A stretch of DNA of 32,652 nucleotides, from contig DASPRM010000069.1 in NCBI GenBank assembly GCA_035624455.1, forward strand, positions 1 through 32,652. Direction: 5' to 3'. The notes beneath the pieces are model-generated. The model did not search any database, was not told where the DNA came from, and saw only the letters and a program-made list of their open reading frames with translations. Position 1 is the stretch's first letter. Each line of letters starts with the position of its first letter. Both the position numbers and the translations under genes were made by a program. Below, piece by piece: positions 15,881 to 23,547 of the stretch. This DNA is from Terriglobales bacterium. GTDB lineage: Bacteria; Acidobacteriota; Terriglobia; Terriglobales; Acidobacteriaceae.

Positions 15881-15954
15881 TTGATCCTTGCCAAAACTCG
15901 AAGAGTACTCGGTCACACTCGCCTGTGCGCTTCCTCACTGCCCTCCCCTGCAGT

Positions 15955-15963
15955 TGTTATAAT
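15955..15963 (+). promoter_or_regulatory. Extended -10 promoter candidate for aspA
   Basis: TGTTATAAT is a perfect -10 hexamer with the extended TG element, followed by TTTTTGCGTT, 79 bp before the aspA start. No convincing -35 at 16-18 bp. It is very similar to the element before ssb (TGTTATAGTTTTCGCTT), at nearly the same distance from the start codon. Confidence 0.55.
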
Positions 15964-16042
15964 TTTTGCGTTTGCTTCTTCGGCCCGAAGCTGGCTTCAG
16001 CGCGGCTGCCCGCGTCATTTCATCGTCATCCGAGGAGTTCCT

Positions 16043-17494
16043 ATGGCCACCGCTACTCGTTTGAGCACTCGTCCCGAGAAAGACTCGCTGGGAACCAAAG
16101 AAATCCCCGCCGATGTGTACTACGGCATCCAGACCGCGCGGGCAGTGGAAAACTACCCGATATCGCTGCTACGGGCGCATCCCACGCTGATCCGCGCGTT
16201 GGGCATGATCAAGCAAGCCGCGGCCGAGGCCAACAAGGAACTTGGGCTGATCGACGCCAAGGTCGCTGATGCCGTCATCAAGGCCGCGCGCGAAGTGCAG
16301 GAAGGCAAGTGGAACGAGCAGTTCGTTGTCGACATCTACCAGGCCGGCGCCGGTGTCAGCTTCCACATGAACTCCAACGAGGTGATTGCCAATCGCGCAG
16401 AGGAAATCCTCGGCGGCCGGCTGGGCGAGTACAAGAATGTCCACCCCAATGATCACGTCAACTATGGACAGTCCACCAATGACGTCTTTCCTACGGGTAT
16501 GCGATTGGGAGCCTTGCTTGAACTGGAGAAGTTGTATCCCGTGCTCGACAACTTGGCCGCTGCCTTCGATCGCAAAGCCAAAGAGTTTTGGCACATCATC
16601 AAGGCCGGCCGCACCCACATGCAGGATGCCGTTCCGATGCGCCTGGGCCAGGAATTTGCCGCTTATGCGGGAGCGATCCGCCGTGCCTCGGACAGCATCC
16701 AGCACGCTTCTGAGTACTTGCGCGAGCTAGGCCTGGGCGGTTCGGCCGTGGGTACCGGGATCAACACCCATCCCCATTATCGTGAGAAAGCGATTGCGCA
16801 TCTCTCCCACATCTCGGGGCAGAAACTGAAGCCGGTAGACGACATGCGCTACGCCATGCAATCGAATTTCGCCATGGCCACGGTTTCGGCCGCGCTGCGC
16901 AATCTGGCGCTGGAGATTATTCGGATCTCCAACGATCTTCGCCTGCTCTCCTCTGGCCCGAATACCGGCTTCGCGGAAATTAACCTGCCCGCTCTGCAAC
17001 CAGGCTCTTCCATCATGCCCGGCAAGATCAACCCCGTGATCCCCGAATTAGCCGCAATGGTCTCGTTCCAGGTTGTGGGCAATGACACTGCGGTCGCGCT
17101 GGCGGCGCAGGCTGGGCAGCTCGAGCTGAATGTGATGATGCCCACGATGTCGCACAATGTGATGCATTCCATCACCATCCTGACCAACATGCTGCGCCAG
17201 TTCACCACCCGTTGCGTCGATGGCATCACCGCCAACGAAAAGCGCTGCGAGTTCTACACTCAATCCACGGTGTCGCTGGCCACCGCTTTGAATCCATACA
17301 TTGGCTACGCCAAGGCTGCGGAGATTGCCAAAGAGTCGGTCGCGACCGGGCGCTCCATTATCGAGATCGCGCGCTCCAAAGGCCTGCTGAGCGAAAAAGA
17401 GATTCAGGAGATTCTCGATCCCAACCGCATGGTGGAACCGGCAATGCCGCTGGAAGCCGCCAAGCACCGCGAAGAAATCAAAGCGAAGAAGTGA
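16043..17494 (+). CDS. aspA: Aspartate ammonia-lyase
   Basis: Aspartase deaminates L-aspartate to fumarate and ammonia, feeding the TCA cycle; it belongs to the fumarase/aspartase superfamily. The start KDSLGTKEIPADVYYGIQTARAVENYPIS, the AGRTHMQDAVPMRLGQEF block and GQSTNDVFPTGMRLG fit aspartase better than fumarase. The catalytic SS loop is GSSIMPGKINPVIPELAAMV; NPVIPE is the aspartase form where fumarases have NPTQ. AAQAGQLELNVMMP also fits. The length is 483 residues. The ATG at 16043 is preceded by GAGGAG and is the family start, though the frame is open 102 codons further. A repeat hairpin lies downstream. The C-terminus ends KHREEIKAKK. A class II fumarase is the main alternative. Confidence 0.88.
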   Translation: MATATRLSTRPEKDSLGTKEIPADVYYGIQTARAVENYPISLLRAHPTLIRALGMIKQAAAEANKELGLIDAKVADAVIKAAREVQEGKWNEQFVVDIYQAGAGVSFHMNSNEVIANRAEEILGGRLGEYKNVHPNDHVNYGQSTNDVFPTGMRLGALLELEKLYPVLDNLAAAFDRKAKEFWHIIKAGRTHMQDAVPMRLGQEFAAYAGAIRRASDSIQHASEYLRELGLGGSAVGTGINTHPHYREKAIAHLSHISGQKLKPVDDMRYAMQSNFAMATVSAALRNLALEIIRISNDLRLLSSGPNTGFAEINLPALQPGSSIMPGKINPVIPELAAMVSFQVVGNDTAVALAAQAGQLELNVMMPTMSHNVMHSITILTNMLRQFTTRCVDGITANEKRCEFYTQSTVSLATALNPYIGYAKAAEIAKESVATGRSIIEIARSKGLLSEKEIQEILDPNRMVEPAMPLEAAKHREEIKAKK

Positions 17495-17539
17495 TCCCAG
17501 TTGACGGCAATCGTCATCCTAATCTGAATCCAGAAACTT

Positions 17540-17580
17540 GAGGGTGCCCCATCCTAGTCGCTTTTGCCTAGGGTGAGAGG
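17540..17580. repeat. GTGCCCCA hairpin repeat, copy 3
   Basis: GAGGGTGCCCCATCCTAG, a TCGCTTTTG loop, then CCTAGGGTGAGAGG. CCCATCCTAG pairs with CTAGGGTGAG with minor mismatches. It lies between the convergent aspA and flavin monooxygenase genes and could end transcription from either side. Confidence 0.6.
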
Positions 17581-17620
17581 TCGAGGCGCAGGCTCTGAAA
17601 AACACTGGATGGAACTGGGG

Positions 17621-18913
17621 TTATGACGCCCGCATCCGATCGCTCTCTTCAATCCTTGGCGCTGCCCGAGATGCATTCTCCGGTGTCTCGACATGCTCCG
17701 GCCTCACGCCGACTCCAATCACGCGCGCTGGGATTCGCCGCAGCCATGGAACCCAGTTGAACATCCGCACTGCCAACGGCGGAGAGATCGCTTTGGAGTC
17801 GCCCAGGACACGGCTGAGAACCCGTTCCTGCACCACAATTTGCATCCCTTGCGTCACCCGCGTGGGAAACATTCGCCGGTCCTGCACCTGGGCAAGGTCA
17901 CGCACCGCGAGGGTTCCTTCCCGCAAAGGACGAGCCAGAATGTTGGCCGCAGCTACCGCATCCTGAATCGCCAAATTGATTCCCACTCCGCCCACCGGCG
18001 ACATGGCGTGTGCCGAGTCACCGATACATAGCAGGCCTGGGCGCCACCACTGCTCCAGGCGGTCCACCAGCACCGTAAGCAAGCTCACCTGATTCCAGTC
18101 TCTCAGCTCTTCCACTCGGTCGCGCATGAAAGGAGCGAGTTTCGCAATGTCCTCGCGAAACGCAGGCAAGCCTTGCGCGCGCATCGCCTCGGCCTGGCCC
18201 TTGCGTATCACGAACCCGCATTGCCAGTAGTCGCCGCGGTCGAGCATGACCAGCACGCGCCCGAAGTTGAAATATCCCAGGACCTGCATGGGGTCGCCTT
18301 GCTTCTTGGACAGGCGCGTCCAGAAAACGTCGATCGGCGCGCCCAGGTCTTTGACTCTCAATTTGCCACGCTCACGAACCGTGGAGTGTCTTCCATCCGC
18401 TCCCACCACCAGGCTGGCTCGCACCATCAGGGGGCCTTGCGGAGTCTTCACCTTTACGCCAACGATTGCCCCGTTCTCCTCGATGAGGTCGCTGACCTCC
18501 GCTTCCATTCGCAGATGAAAAGCTGGATAGCGCCTGCCATGCTCTGCGAGAAAATTCAGGAAGTCCCACTGCGGCATGAAAGCTATGAAGTGGCAGCGAG
18601 TAGGGGTATGTGCAAAGTCACCCACCCGAACAAAAACATCCCCGATCTTGCCCCCGATTTCACGAACTTCCTGGTGAGGCAGCTTGAGAAAATCGTCCAA
18701 CAGTCCCAATTCAGCGATCACGTCCAGAGTCGATGGGTGAACCGTGTCCCCGCGGAAATCCCGCAAGAAATCCTTATGCTTCTCCAGCACCAGGGTCTCG
18801 ATGCCGGCACGCGCCAGTAGGAATCCCAGCATCATTCCGGCCGGGCCCCCACCGGCAACACAGCAAGTCACTTGCACGGCTTGGGCGATGTCTTGGTTAT
18901 CGGCAGGCGACAT
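17621..18913 (-). CDS. FAD-dependent monooxygenase (PHBH/UbiH-like)
   Basis: A group A flavin monooxygenase, 430 residues. FAD contacts are CCVAGGGPAGMMLGFLLARAGIETLVLEKH at 17-46 (Rossmann GxGxxG), VVGADGRHSTVRERGKL (the DG motif, near 168) and LLCIGDSAHAMSPVGGVGINLAIQDA (the GD motif, near 295). HPSTLDVIAELGLLDDFLKLPH is the typical helix after the first loop. The substrate is not set by the sequence: ubiquinone-pathway hydroxylases, 4-hydroxybenzoate hydroxylase and polyketide-tailoring oxygenases all share this build. GAGG lies a few bases before the ATG. The 3' end faces aspA convergently. No aromatic-degradation genes are nearby. Confidence 0.9.
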   Translation of the reverse strand: MSPADNQDIAQAVQVTCCVAGGGPAGMMLGFLLARAGIETLVLEKHKDFLRDFRGDTVHPSTLDVIAELGLLDDFLKLPHQEVREIGGKIGDVFVRVGDFAHTPTRCHFIAFMPQWDFLNFLAEHGRRYPAFHLRMEAEVSDLIEENGAIVGVKVKTPQGPLMVRASLVVGADGRHSTVRERGKLRVKDLGAPIDVFWTRLSKKQGDPMQVLGYFNFGRVLVMLDRGDYWQCGFVIRKGQAEAMRAQGLPAFREDIAKLAPFMRDRVEELRDWNQVSLLTVLVDRLEQWWRPGLLCIGDSAHAMSPVGGVGINLAIQDAVAAANILARPLREGTLAVRDLAQVQDRRMFPTRVTQGMQIVVQERVLSRVLGDSKAISPPLAVRMFNWVPWLRRIPARVIGVGVRPEHVETPENASRAAPRIEESDRMRAS

Positions 18914-19033
18914 GGAACCTCATGGGAAATCCGAGCGCGCCCCTCGTGAATTTCGGATGCAGCGACGTGAGCCTCGTTTGCGCGAAAGCCCAAAAAATTG
19001 CCGGGAAAAAACCGAGATAGGTTGAACAGAGGC

Positions 19034-19069
19034 TAACAAAACCGGGGAGCTCGTTTCCGATCTCCCCGG
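19034..19069 (-). terminator. Intrinsic terminator of the VOC gene
   Basis: On the minus strand CCGGGGAG (19062-19069) and CTCCCCGG (19042-19049) form a perfect 8-bp GC-rich stem with a 12-base loop. TTTTGTT follows directly. It lies about 45 bp after the VOC stop. Confidence 0.8.
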
Positions 19070-19114
19070 ACTGTTGTCGAGTGTGCCGGCTACACCAGAG
19101 CCGGTCGATAGGTT

Positions 19115-19612
19115 TTAGGCAGTCTTGGCGTGCTGTTGCTGCATGCTGGCCATGAATTTCTTCTGCCCTTCCTCGATCTGCTGAGGAGTGAGATCAGCCA
19201 CGTGGGTTGCTAACCCCCACTGATATCCGAAGGGGTCGACGAAGGTGCCGAATCGGTCCCCCCAGAACATGTCGGCTACTGGCATGGTTTCCTTGCCGCC
19301 GGCTTTCAATGCGCGCTGGAATGCGCTGTCCACATCTTCCACATACAGGTAAACCGAAGCCGTGCTTGTACCCACGGTCTCTGGAGATTTGACGTTGGAA
19401 TAGGGGTTCTCATCAGTGATGAAGAGAACCGAATCGCCGATCTTGAGTTCGCAATGCATGATGGACTTGCCATCCGGTCCAGGCATCCGCATCAACTCCT
19501 GCGCTCCAAACGCCTGCTTATAAAAATCGATCGCCTTGGCGGCGTTGCGGAATACCAGACCGGGAGTAACAGTGTGAAAGTGCTCGGGAATCGGCTTTAC
19601 TTTTCCTGCCAT
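19115..19612 (-). CDS. VOC family protein (PhnB-like glyoxalase fold)
   Basis: A cytoplasmic protein of 165 residues with the vicinal-oxygen-chelate fold. VTPGLVFRNAAKAIDFYKQAFGAQELMRMPGPDGKSIMHCELKIGDSVLFITDE (15-68) is the usual first half. TASVYLYVEDVDSAFQRALKAGGKETMPVADMFWGDRFGTFVDPFGYQWGLATHVADLT is the second half. This matches the PhnB/YdcJ-type group, mostly uncharacterised, sometimes linked to antibiotic or methylglyoxal-like small molecules. The frame is open further upstream, but the ATG at 19610-19612 with GGAG nine bases before it is the family start. A strong terminator follows. Confidence 0.87.
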   Translation of the reverse strand: MAGKVKPIPEHFHTVTPGLVFRNAAKAIDFYKQAFGAQELMRMPGPDGKSIMHCELKIGDSVLFITDENPYSNVKSPETVGTSTASVYLYVEDVDSAFQRALKAGGKETMPVADMFWGDRFGTFVDPFGYQWGLATHVADLTPQQIEEGQKKFMASMQQQHAKTA

Positions 19613-19856
19613 GTCGTATTTTCTCCGTGATGGAATTTGGGCTGGACTTCTTGCAGTGATCCATTCTAGCGAAGCGTCTAGAATCACGCCGGGCCACGAT
19701 GTGGAAAAGAACTCTTTTTTTCGCGAGCGTGCCAAGCCCCTTCAAAAGAAGAGCATAGGGACGAGGCGCTATCGGCTGGGGGCGCGGATAAATTCACACC
19801 CGATCGGCCTTTACTCGATCACCCTTCTCACTCTTCACTTTCGCCTTTCACATAGT

Positions 19857-21002
19857 TCATGGCCGGTGGCATGCCTCTCCAGAAAAGACGGACTCAACGG
19901 TTTCGCTGAGATCGCGTCCACGAAGTCGGCCGGTCTCTACCGCATGGACAAACCATTTCGAGTACGGCTCCGAACTTCCAAACGTGGCCTGCTTGAAGCC
20001 GGCATAGATCGCAACCGCAAGGACGTGCATTCCACCGTCCTGTTGCCGCCAATATTCGCAAGGATTGCGACCGACGCCAAACTTCTCGCTGACGATCTGC
20101 TCCAGCGCCTGTACCGAGTCTTCTTCAATGTAGCCGTCGGTCGTGTTGTATCCGAAGGAAGGGTCATGATGCTGGACCTTGTCGATCACCAACGGATCCT
20201 GCCCAAGCAGGTCGATGGCTTGTCGGACCTGAGCATCATGCGCGTCGTAAGGCGGATGCATGGATTCGTGGATCGCATTGTGCAGAACAATGTTGAATGG
20301 ATAAGACACATGCGTCAGGAATCGCAACCCTGTAACACGGATTCCGTGCGGCTTGGAATAGGTCAGCAGGTAAACCGTAATTGTGTTGGATGGCAGGGAG
20401 AATCCAAGATAGCCCTCGATGACGGGAACGATGTTGTACTTCGGCAGGTCGGGTTTAATTTCCGCAATTCGTTTCTCGATCCCCGGCTTGGCATTGGCCT
20501 CCCAATAGGCGGCAAACCCGACACGCTGCAGGGCCTTGAGGGCCACCTCTAGTGGCGGTCGCGCAGTCTCGTAATTCTTCCAGCCATCCGCGCTCCAATA
20601 TGGCGTCTTTTGAAGGGCCGCTTTCATCCCCGAACTGTCGTGGGCTGTCCGTATCATCTCCGGCAATGTCTCGTCGTCAACCGCGGAATAGTAGAGACTC
20701 AACGTCGCCGAAACGATTCCGTGCCCTTCATCTTTGAGAATATGTTTCAACTCTACGAACGCGGCCTGCTCGGCGGGTGTAAAGAGAGGATGGAAGTGGT
20801 CGTACTCCCCCTGATAGTAATGCAGGTAGAAAGGATCCCCGCTTAAGACGTTCAGCAGACAAAGCGCGTCGTATTTGAAAGATGGTTTGACTTGCCAGTC
20901 GGTAGTGGTATGTCGTGGAACCGCTTGCGCATCCAGCCGAGCAGGATGGACGACGCCCACCGTGAAGCAAAGAAGACAGAGCACATAAGAGATACACCGC
21001 AT
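19857..21002 (-). CDS. Secreted protein with HExxH motif, putative zinc metallopeptidase
   Basis: I do not recognise a named family. It is a predicted exported protein of 381 residues. A signal peptide MRCISYVLCLLCFTVGVV leads to RLDAQAVPR, with cleavage probably near residue 25. The key feature is H245-E246-S-M-H249 in LHNAIHESMHPPYDAHD. Glutamates in YIEEDSVQALEQ (about 293-301) are candidates for a third ligand, an arrangement found in gluzincin-type zinc peptidases. The region before it, FSLPSNTITVYLLTYSKPHGIRVTG and FLTHVSYPF, looks beta-rich. It follows the AraC regulator by 9 bp on the same strand, so the two are probably one unit and the regulator may control it. No peptidase was proven; the motif could be chance, but the acidic partner makes it credible. 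Confidence 0.72.
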   Translation of the reverse strand: MRCISYVLCLLCFTVGVVHPARLDAQAVPRHTTTDWQVKPSFKYDALCLLNVLSGDPFYLHYYQGEYDHFHPLFTPAEQAAFVELKHILKDEGHGIVSATLSLYYSAVDDETLPEMIRTAHDSSGMKAALQKTPYWSADGWKNYETARPPLEVALKALQRVGFAAYWEANAKPGIEKRIAEIKPDLPKYNIVPVIEGYLGFSLPSNTITVYLLTYSKPHGIRVTGLRFLTHVSYPFNIVLHNAIHESMHPPYDAHDAQVRQAIDLLGQDPLVIDKVQHHDPSFGYNTTDGYIEEDSVQALEQIVSEKFGVGRNPCEYWRQQDGGMHVLAVAIYAGFKQATFGSSEPYSKWFVHAVETGRLRGRDLSETVESVFSGEACHRP

Positions 21003-21011
21003 TCTCTGCTT

Positions 21012-21701
21012 CTACATCTCCAATTGCCTCCCTGTCTTGAATCTATTTGCAGCAGATCGCCAGGTCTGCGGTGCGGCGCCGGTGAGTTGTTTCACACTCC
21101 TGGCCATGTGAGACTGGTCTGCAAAATCGAGCTCCGCCGCAACGCTTGCCAAGGGCTGGTTGCTATTTTGGATCAATTTCAGAGCGCGCCGGGCGCGGGT
21201 GCGCGCACGGAAACCCTCTGGTGAAATACCAAAAACCTGGGCGAATCCCCGCGACACCTTCCATGCCGACAGCCCCTTCTCTTCGGCCCATTGCGACAGT
21301 TTGATCGATGGACTCTGGATCAGCGTCGCAGCCAGCTCATCCGGCCAATCACGAATCTCCGGCGCCAACCTGCTCGCGCTGGAAAGAAGAAGGTTCAATG
21401 CAGTTCGGCAGCACCGCTCCGCCATCCCCACCACACGGTCAGGGTCGGTCACGCTTGCAATCCCAGCCGTATAGCAACAGCCGCTAGGCAGCCAAAGATT
21501 GAGTACCGTTGCACTCTCACTGGAAAACCGATCCAGATGAGCTTCGAACTGATCGTGGAAGACGACGGTACCGGCGCTTACCTTGAAGCGTCCCTGATCT
21601 CCGGCCTCTTCGTACCCACCCGCAATCACAAGCGCTGCATAGGCCTCATCGTGGCAATGGCGGTTTAGTTCAGAAGTACGGATTTTCTGCCACATCCGCA
21701 T
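21012..21701 (-). CDS. AraC-family transcriptional regulator
   Basis: A 229-residue regulator. The N-terminal part is a cupin-like sensor (HCHDEAYAALVIAGGYEEAGDQGRFKVSAGTVVFHDQFEAHLDRF). The C-terminal part has two helix-turn-helix units: IKLSQWAEEKGLSAWKVSRGFAQVFGISPEGFRARTRARRALKLI and QPLASVAAELDFADQSHMARSVKQLTGAAPQTWRSA. The HTH distances are those of AraC/XylS proteins. H15, H17 and the H49/H55 region could bind a small molecule or metal. Start is ATG 21699-21701, with a second ATG two codons in; neither has a strong ribosome site. It lies 9 bp upstream of the HExxH gene and likely controls that gene or itself. Confidence 0.9.
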   Translation of the reverse strand: MRMWQKIRTSELNRHCHDEAYAALVIAGGYEEAGDQGRFKVSAGTVVFHDQFEAHLDRFSSESATVLNLWLPSGCCYTAGIASVTDPDRVVGMAERCCRTALNLLLSSASRLAPEIRDWPDELAATLIQSPSIKLSQWAEEKGLSAWKVSRGFAQVFGISPEGFRARTRARRALKLIQNSNQPLASVAAELDFADQSHMARSVKQLTGAAPQTWRSAANRFKTGRQLEM

Positions 21702-21798
21702 GCGCTCAGTCAGAAATGTGAGTCGTAAAGCAGAAATGATGCGTCGGGCAATGCTCCGGTCGCTTCACGCCTCATCCCATCAGGTAAGTTAGACGTTT

Positions 21799-21842
21799 GA
21801 TCGGGTGAAATAGCGACCAGACAATTCGCACTTCACCCGATC
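21799..21842. repeat. 11-bp perfect inverted repeat forming a long hairpin
   Basis: GATCGGGTGAA (21799-21809) and TTCACCCGATC (21832-21842) are perfect inverted repeats. Within the 22-bp loop GCGA and TCGC can form an inner stem. It lies in the gap between the SRPBCC gene and araC. It may be a structured RNA, a transcription end or a protein site; no run of T follows either side. Confidence 0.5.
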
Positions 21843-21964
21843 TCACTTCGTACTTCCTATCAGGTGCCCGCCACGACAATCAACCCAGGGAATCCCCGCC
21901 GCTACACTGAGCAGCTACAGCCCCCGCCGTTTTTTCTTCATGTAAGGAGATTCAAACCAGGACA

Positions 21965-22408
21965 CTACTCCACCGCCAGTTGATCGCATACGGCGCGGAA
22001 GTTTCCGTACCACGTGTGGGTGAATTCTGTGAGAACTTGACCAACTGTGCGTCCGGCAATGTCGAGGGCAGGACCGACGAACTCACCCCGCGTCTCGATC
22101 TCGGTGCCCTTGCCTTTGGGAAGTTCGTGGAAGAGGACCCATTGCTCCAGGGTCACGCCAAGCGCGTGGTCCAGCCAGGAAACTTTCCGTCCAGGTTCAC
22201 AGCTGGTGATGACGTGGTCCACCATCGCCACTACAGGTTGAAGGATCTCGATCTGCATGCGGCTTCCCACTTGCCAGGGCTCCCCCCTCCACCAACGCAG
22301 ACTGCCATAAATGTTCGCGAAGGTGTGCCACCTCCGCCAGTTCGAAAAGATATCCCAGGCCGCCCGAGGCTTGGCCTTGGTAGTAACAGAATATTCAAAA
22401 TTATTCAT
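21965..22408 (-). CDS. SRPBCC (START/Bet v1-like) domain protein
   Basis: A small ligand-binding protein, 147 residues. NNFEYSVTTKAKPRAAWDIFSNWRRWHTFANIYGSLRWWRGEPWQVGSRMQIEILQP is the typical polyketide-cyclase-like start. VTSCEPGRKVSWLDH and the C-terminal helix GRTVGQVLTEFTHTWYGNFRAVCDQLAVE fit the fold. The ligand is unknown; the family binds hydrophobic small molecules. The ATG at 22406-22408 begins the family domain; upstream codons are open but not conserved-looking. It has no obvious operon partner. Confidence 0.75.
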   Translation of the reverse strand: MNNFEYSVTTKAKPRAAWDIFSNWRRWHTFANIYGSLRWWRGEPWQVGSRMQIEILQPVVAMVDHVITSCEPGRKVSWLDHALGVTLEQWVLFHELPKGKGTEIETRGEFVGPALDIAGRTVGQVLTEFTHTWYGNFRAVCDQLAVE

Positions 22409-22567
22409 AACTAGATGATAACAGGCTACTTGCAAAAAGGTAAATAGCTGAAAACCCGCTCGCAGAGCGCGAAATCGCAGCATGAACCAGCCACGAAGAA
22501 CCGTTGACTATGGTGGCCGGCTTTCCTAAGCTTCTTCCGCATTGTTTTTGAAAGGGAGTGAGGAGAG

Positions 22568-23407
22568 ATGAAGGCTTCCAGACTGCTGGCCTTGATTTGC
22601 CTGGCCAGCTCCTGCTTCTTCCTTGCACTGGCGACTGCGGCTCAAAACGCCGCTTCCCATGCACACCAGCAAACTCAATCTGCCAAGGCCGAGACGCCGG
22701 AGCCGCCGGATTTCGACGTCCAGGGTATCGGCTGGACCGAGTGCGCCTGCACCAAGTATGCCTGTCCCTGCCGGTCCAATGGTCATCCCGACACCAAGGA
22801 ACATTCCTGTGATGCCGCCGACTTCGCCTACATCCAGAAGGGACACTGGGGCAATCAGAAACTGGATGGCCTAAAGGTGATCATCATCGGCGACCTGATC
22901 GATAGCTCGCCAGAGCGGGCGTACGCGAACGTTTATTTCGACAACAAGACCACACCACAACAACGCAAGGCCTTCATGGACATGTTCGGCTACATGTTCT
23001 CCAACTGGGGCGGCTCAAGCAACGCCGTGAAAAGTGTCAAGGTAGTGCCTCTGCGCTTCACCGAATCCACCGACAAACAGACCTACACCCTGACCATTCC
23101 TGGGATCCTGCAGGAAAAGGCGTTCCTCAAGCGCGATGCGCAGGGCAACCCCGTGCACACATTGCCGGCAATGGACCAGTGGGGCAATGAGATTCATTAC
23201 GCCGACAACCTGGTCCTCAAGTATCACGATAAGGATTTGAAGCGGGAGTTTGACCACTCCGGTCGTCAGGCCAACTTCAAGTTCTTCCACACCACCCGGG
23301 AGATGTACGTAAACAAAGAACTGCTGATCCAACACGGCGACATGTCCGGAAGTTGGACCGACAAGCAGAAAGAAATCATCTCCAAGGCCAATATGAAGGT
23401 TGAGTAA
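22568..23407 (+). CDS. Secreted DUF1326-like protein
   Basis: An exported protein of 279 residues. The signal peptide is MKASRLLALICLASSCFFLALATAAQ. The mature start has a Cys-dense motif WTECACTKYACPCRSNGHPD (about 56-75), close to the CxCxxxCPC seen in DUF1326 proteins, where it may bind metal. VIIIGDLIDSSPERAYANVYFDNKTTPQQRKAFMDMF and the C-terminal FFHTTREMYVNKELLIQHGDMSGSWTDKQKE follow. Function unknown. GAGGAG precedes the ATG at 22568. Downstream is a long hairpin shared with the end of lon. Confidence 0.72.
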   Translation: MKASRLLALICLASSCFFLALATAAQNAASHAHQQTQSAKAETPEPPDFDVQGIGWTECACTKYACPCRSNGHPDTKEHSCDAADFAYIQKGHWGNQKLDGLKVIIIGDLIDSSPERAYANVYFDNKTTPQQRKAFMDMFGYMFSNWGGSSNAVKSVKVVPLRFTESTDKQTYTLTIPGILQEKAFLKRDAQGNPVHTLPAMDQWGNEIHYADNLVLKYHDKDLKREFDHSGRQANFKFFHTTREMYVNKELLIQHGDMSGSWTDKQKEIISKANMKVE

Positions 23408-23472
23408 AATTCTCCAGGAGTCGATCAGCCGAAAAGATCCCTTGGAAAATGCGGCGGTTTTGTGACTTGGAT

Positions 23473-23507
23473 GGCCCACTCCAGCCCTCTTCCGGCTTGA
23501 GTGGGCC
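23473..23507. repeat. GTGCCCCA-type hairpin repeat, copy 4
   Basis: GGCCCACTC pairs perfectly with GAGTGGGCC, and AGCC with GGCT inside, around CTCTTCC. It lies between the convergent DUF1326-like gene and lon, so it could terminate both. Of the copies in the window it has the best stem. Confidence 0.65.
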
Positions 23508-23547
23508 AGGTTCTTTGGCCTCGGAACTAGCTCCTCAGTCGCTTTGC

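Larger units (their letters stand above)
15691..16042. other. Divergent intergenic region between ypdA and aspA
   Basis: This 352-bp stretch holds GTGCCCCA hairpin repeat copy 2 near 15836-15880 and an extended -10 promoter (15955-15963) for aspA. The frame of aspA stays open across most of it, but codon content is not protein-like and the family start lies at 16043. No other gene is seen. Confidence 0.6.

Noticed and set aside
15737-16042. N-terminal extension of aspA by 102 codons
   Set aside because: It crosses a hairpin repeat and a promoter, and the family start with GAGGAG is at 16043.
16043-17494. Class II fumarase (fumC) for the 16043 gene
   Set aside because: The NPVIPE form of the SS loop, the LGTKEIPADVYYG start and AAQAGQLELNVM fit aspartase better; fumarases have NPTQ and GGASGNFELN.
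22526-22846. Minus-strand open frame inside the DUF1326-like gene
   Set aside because: Antisense to a gene with a clear signal peptide, ribosome site and Cys motif.
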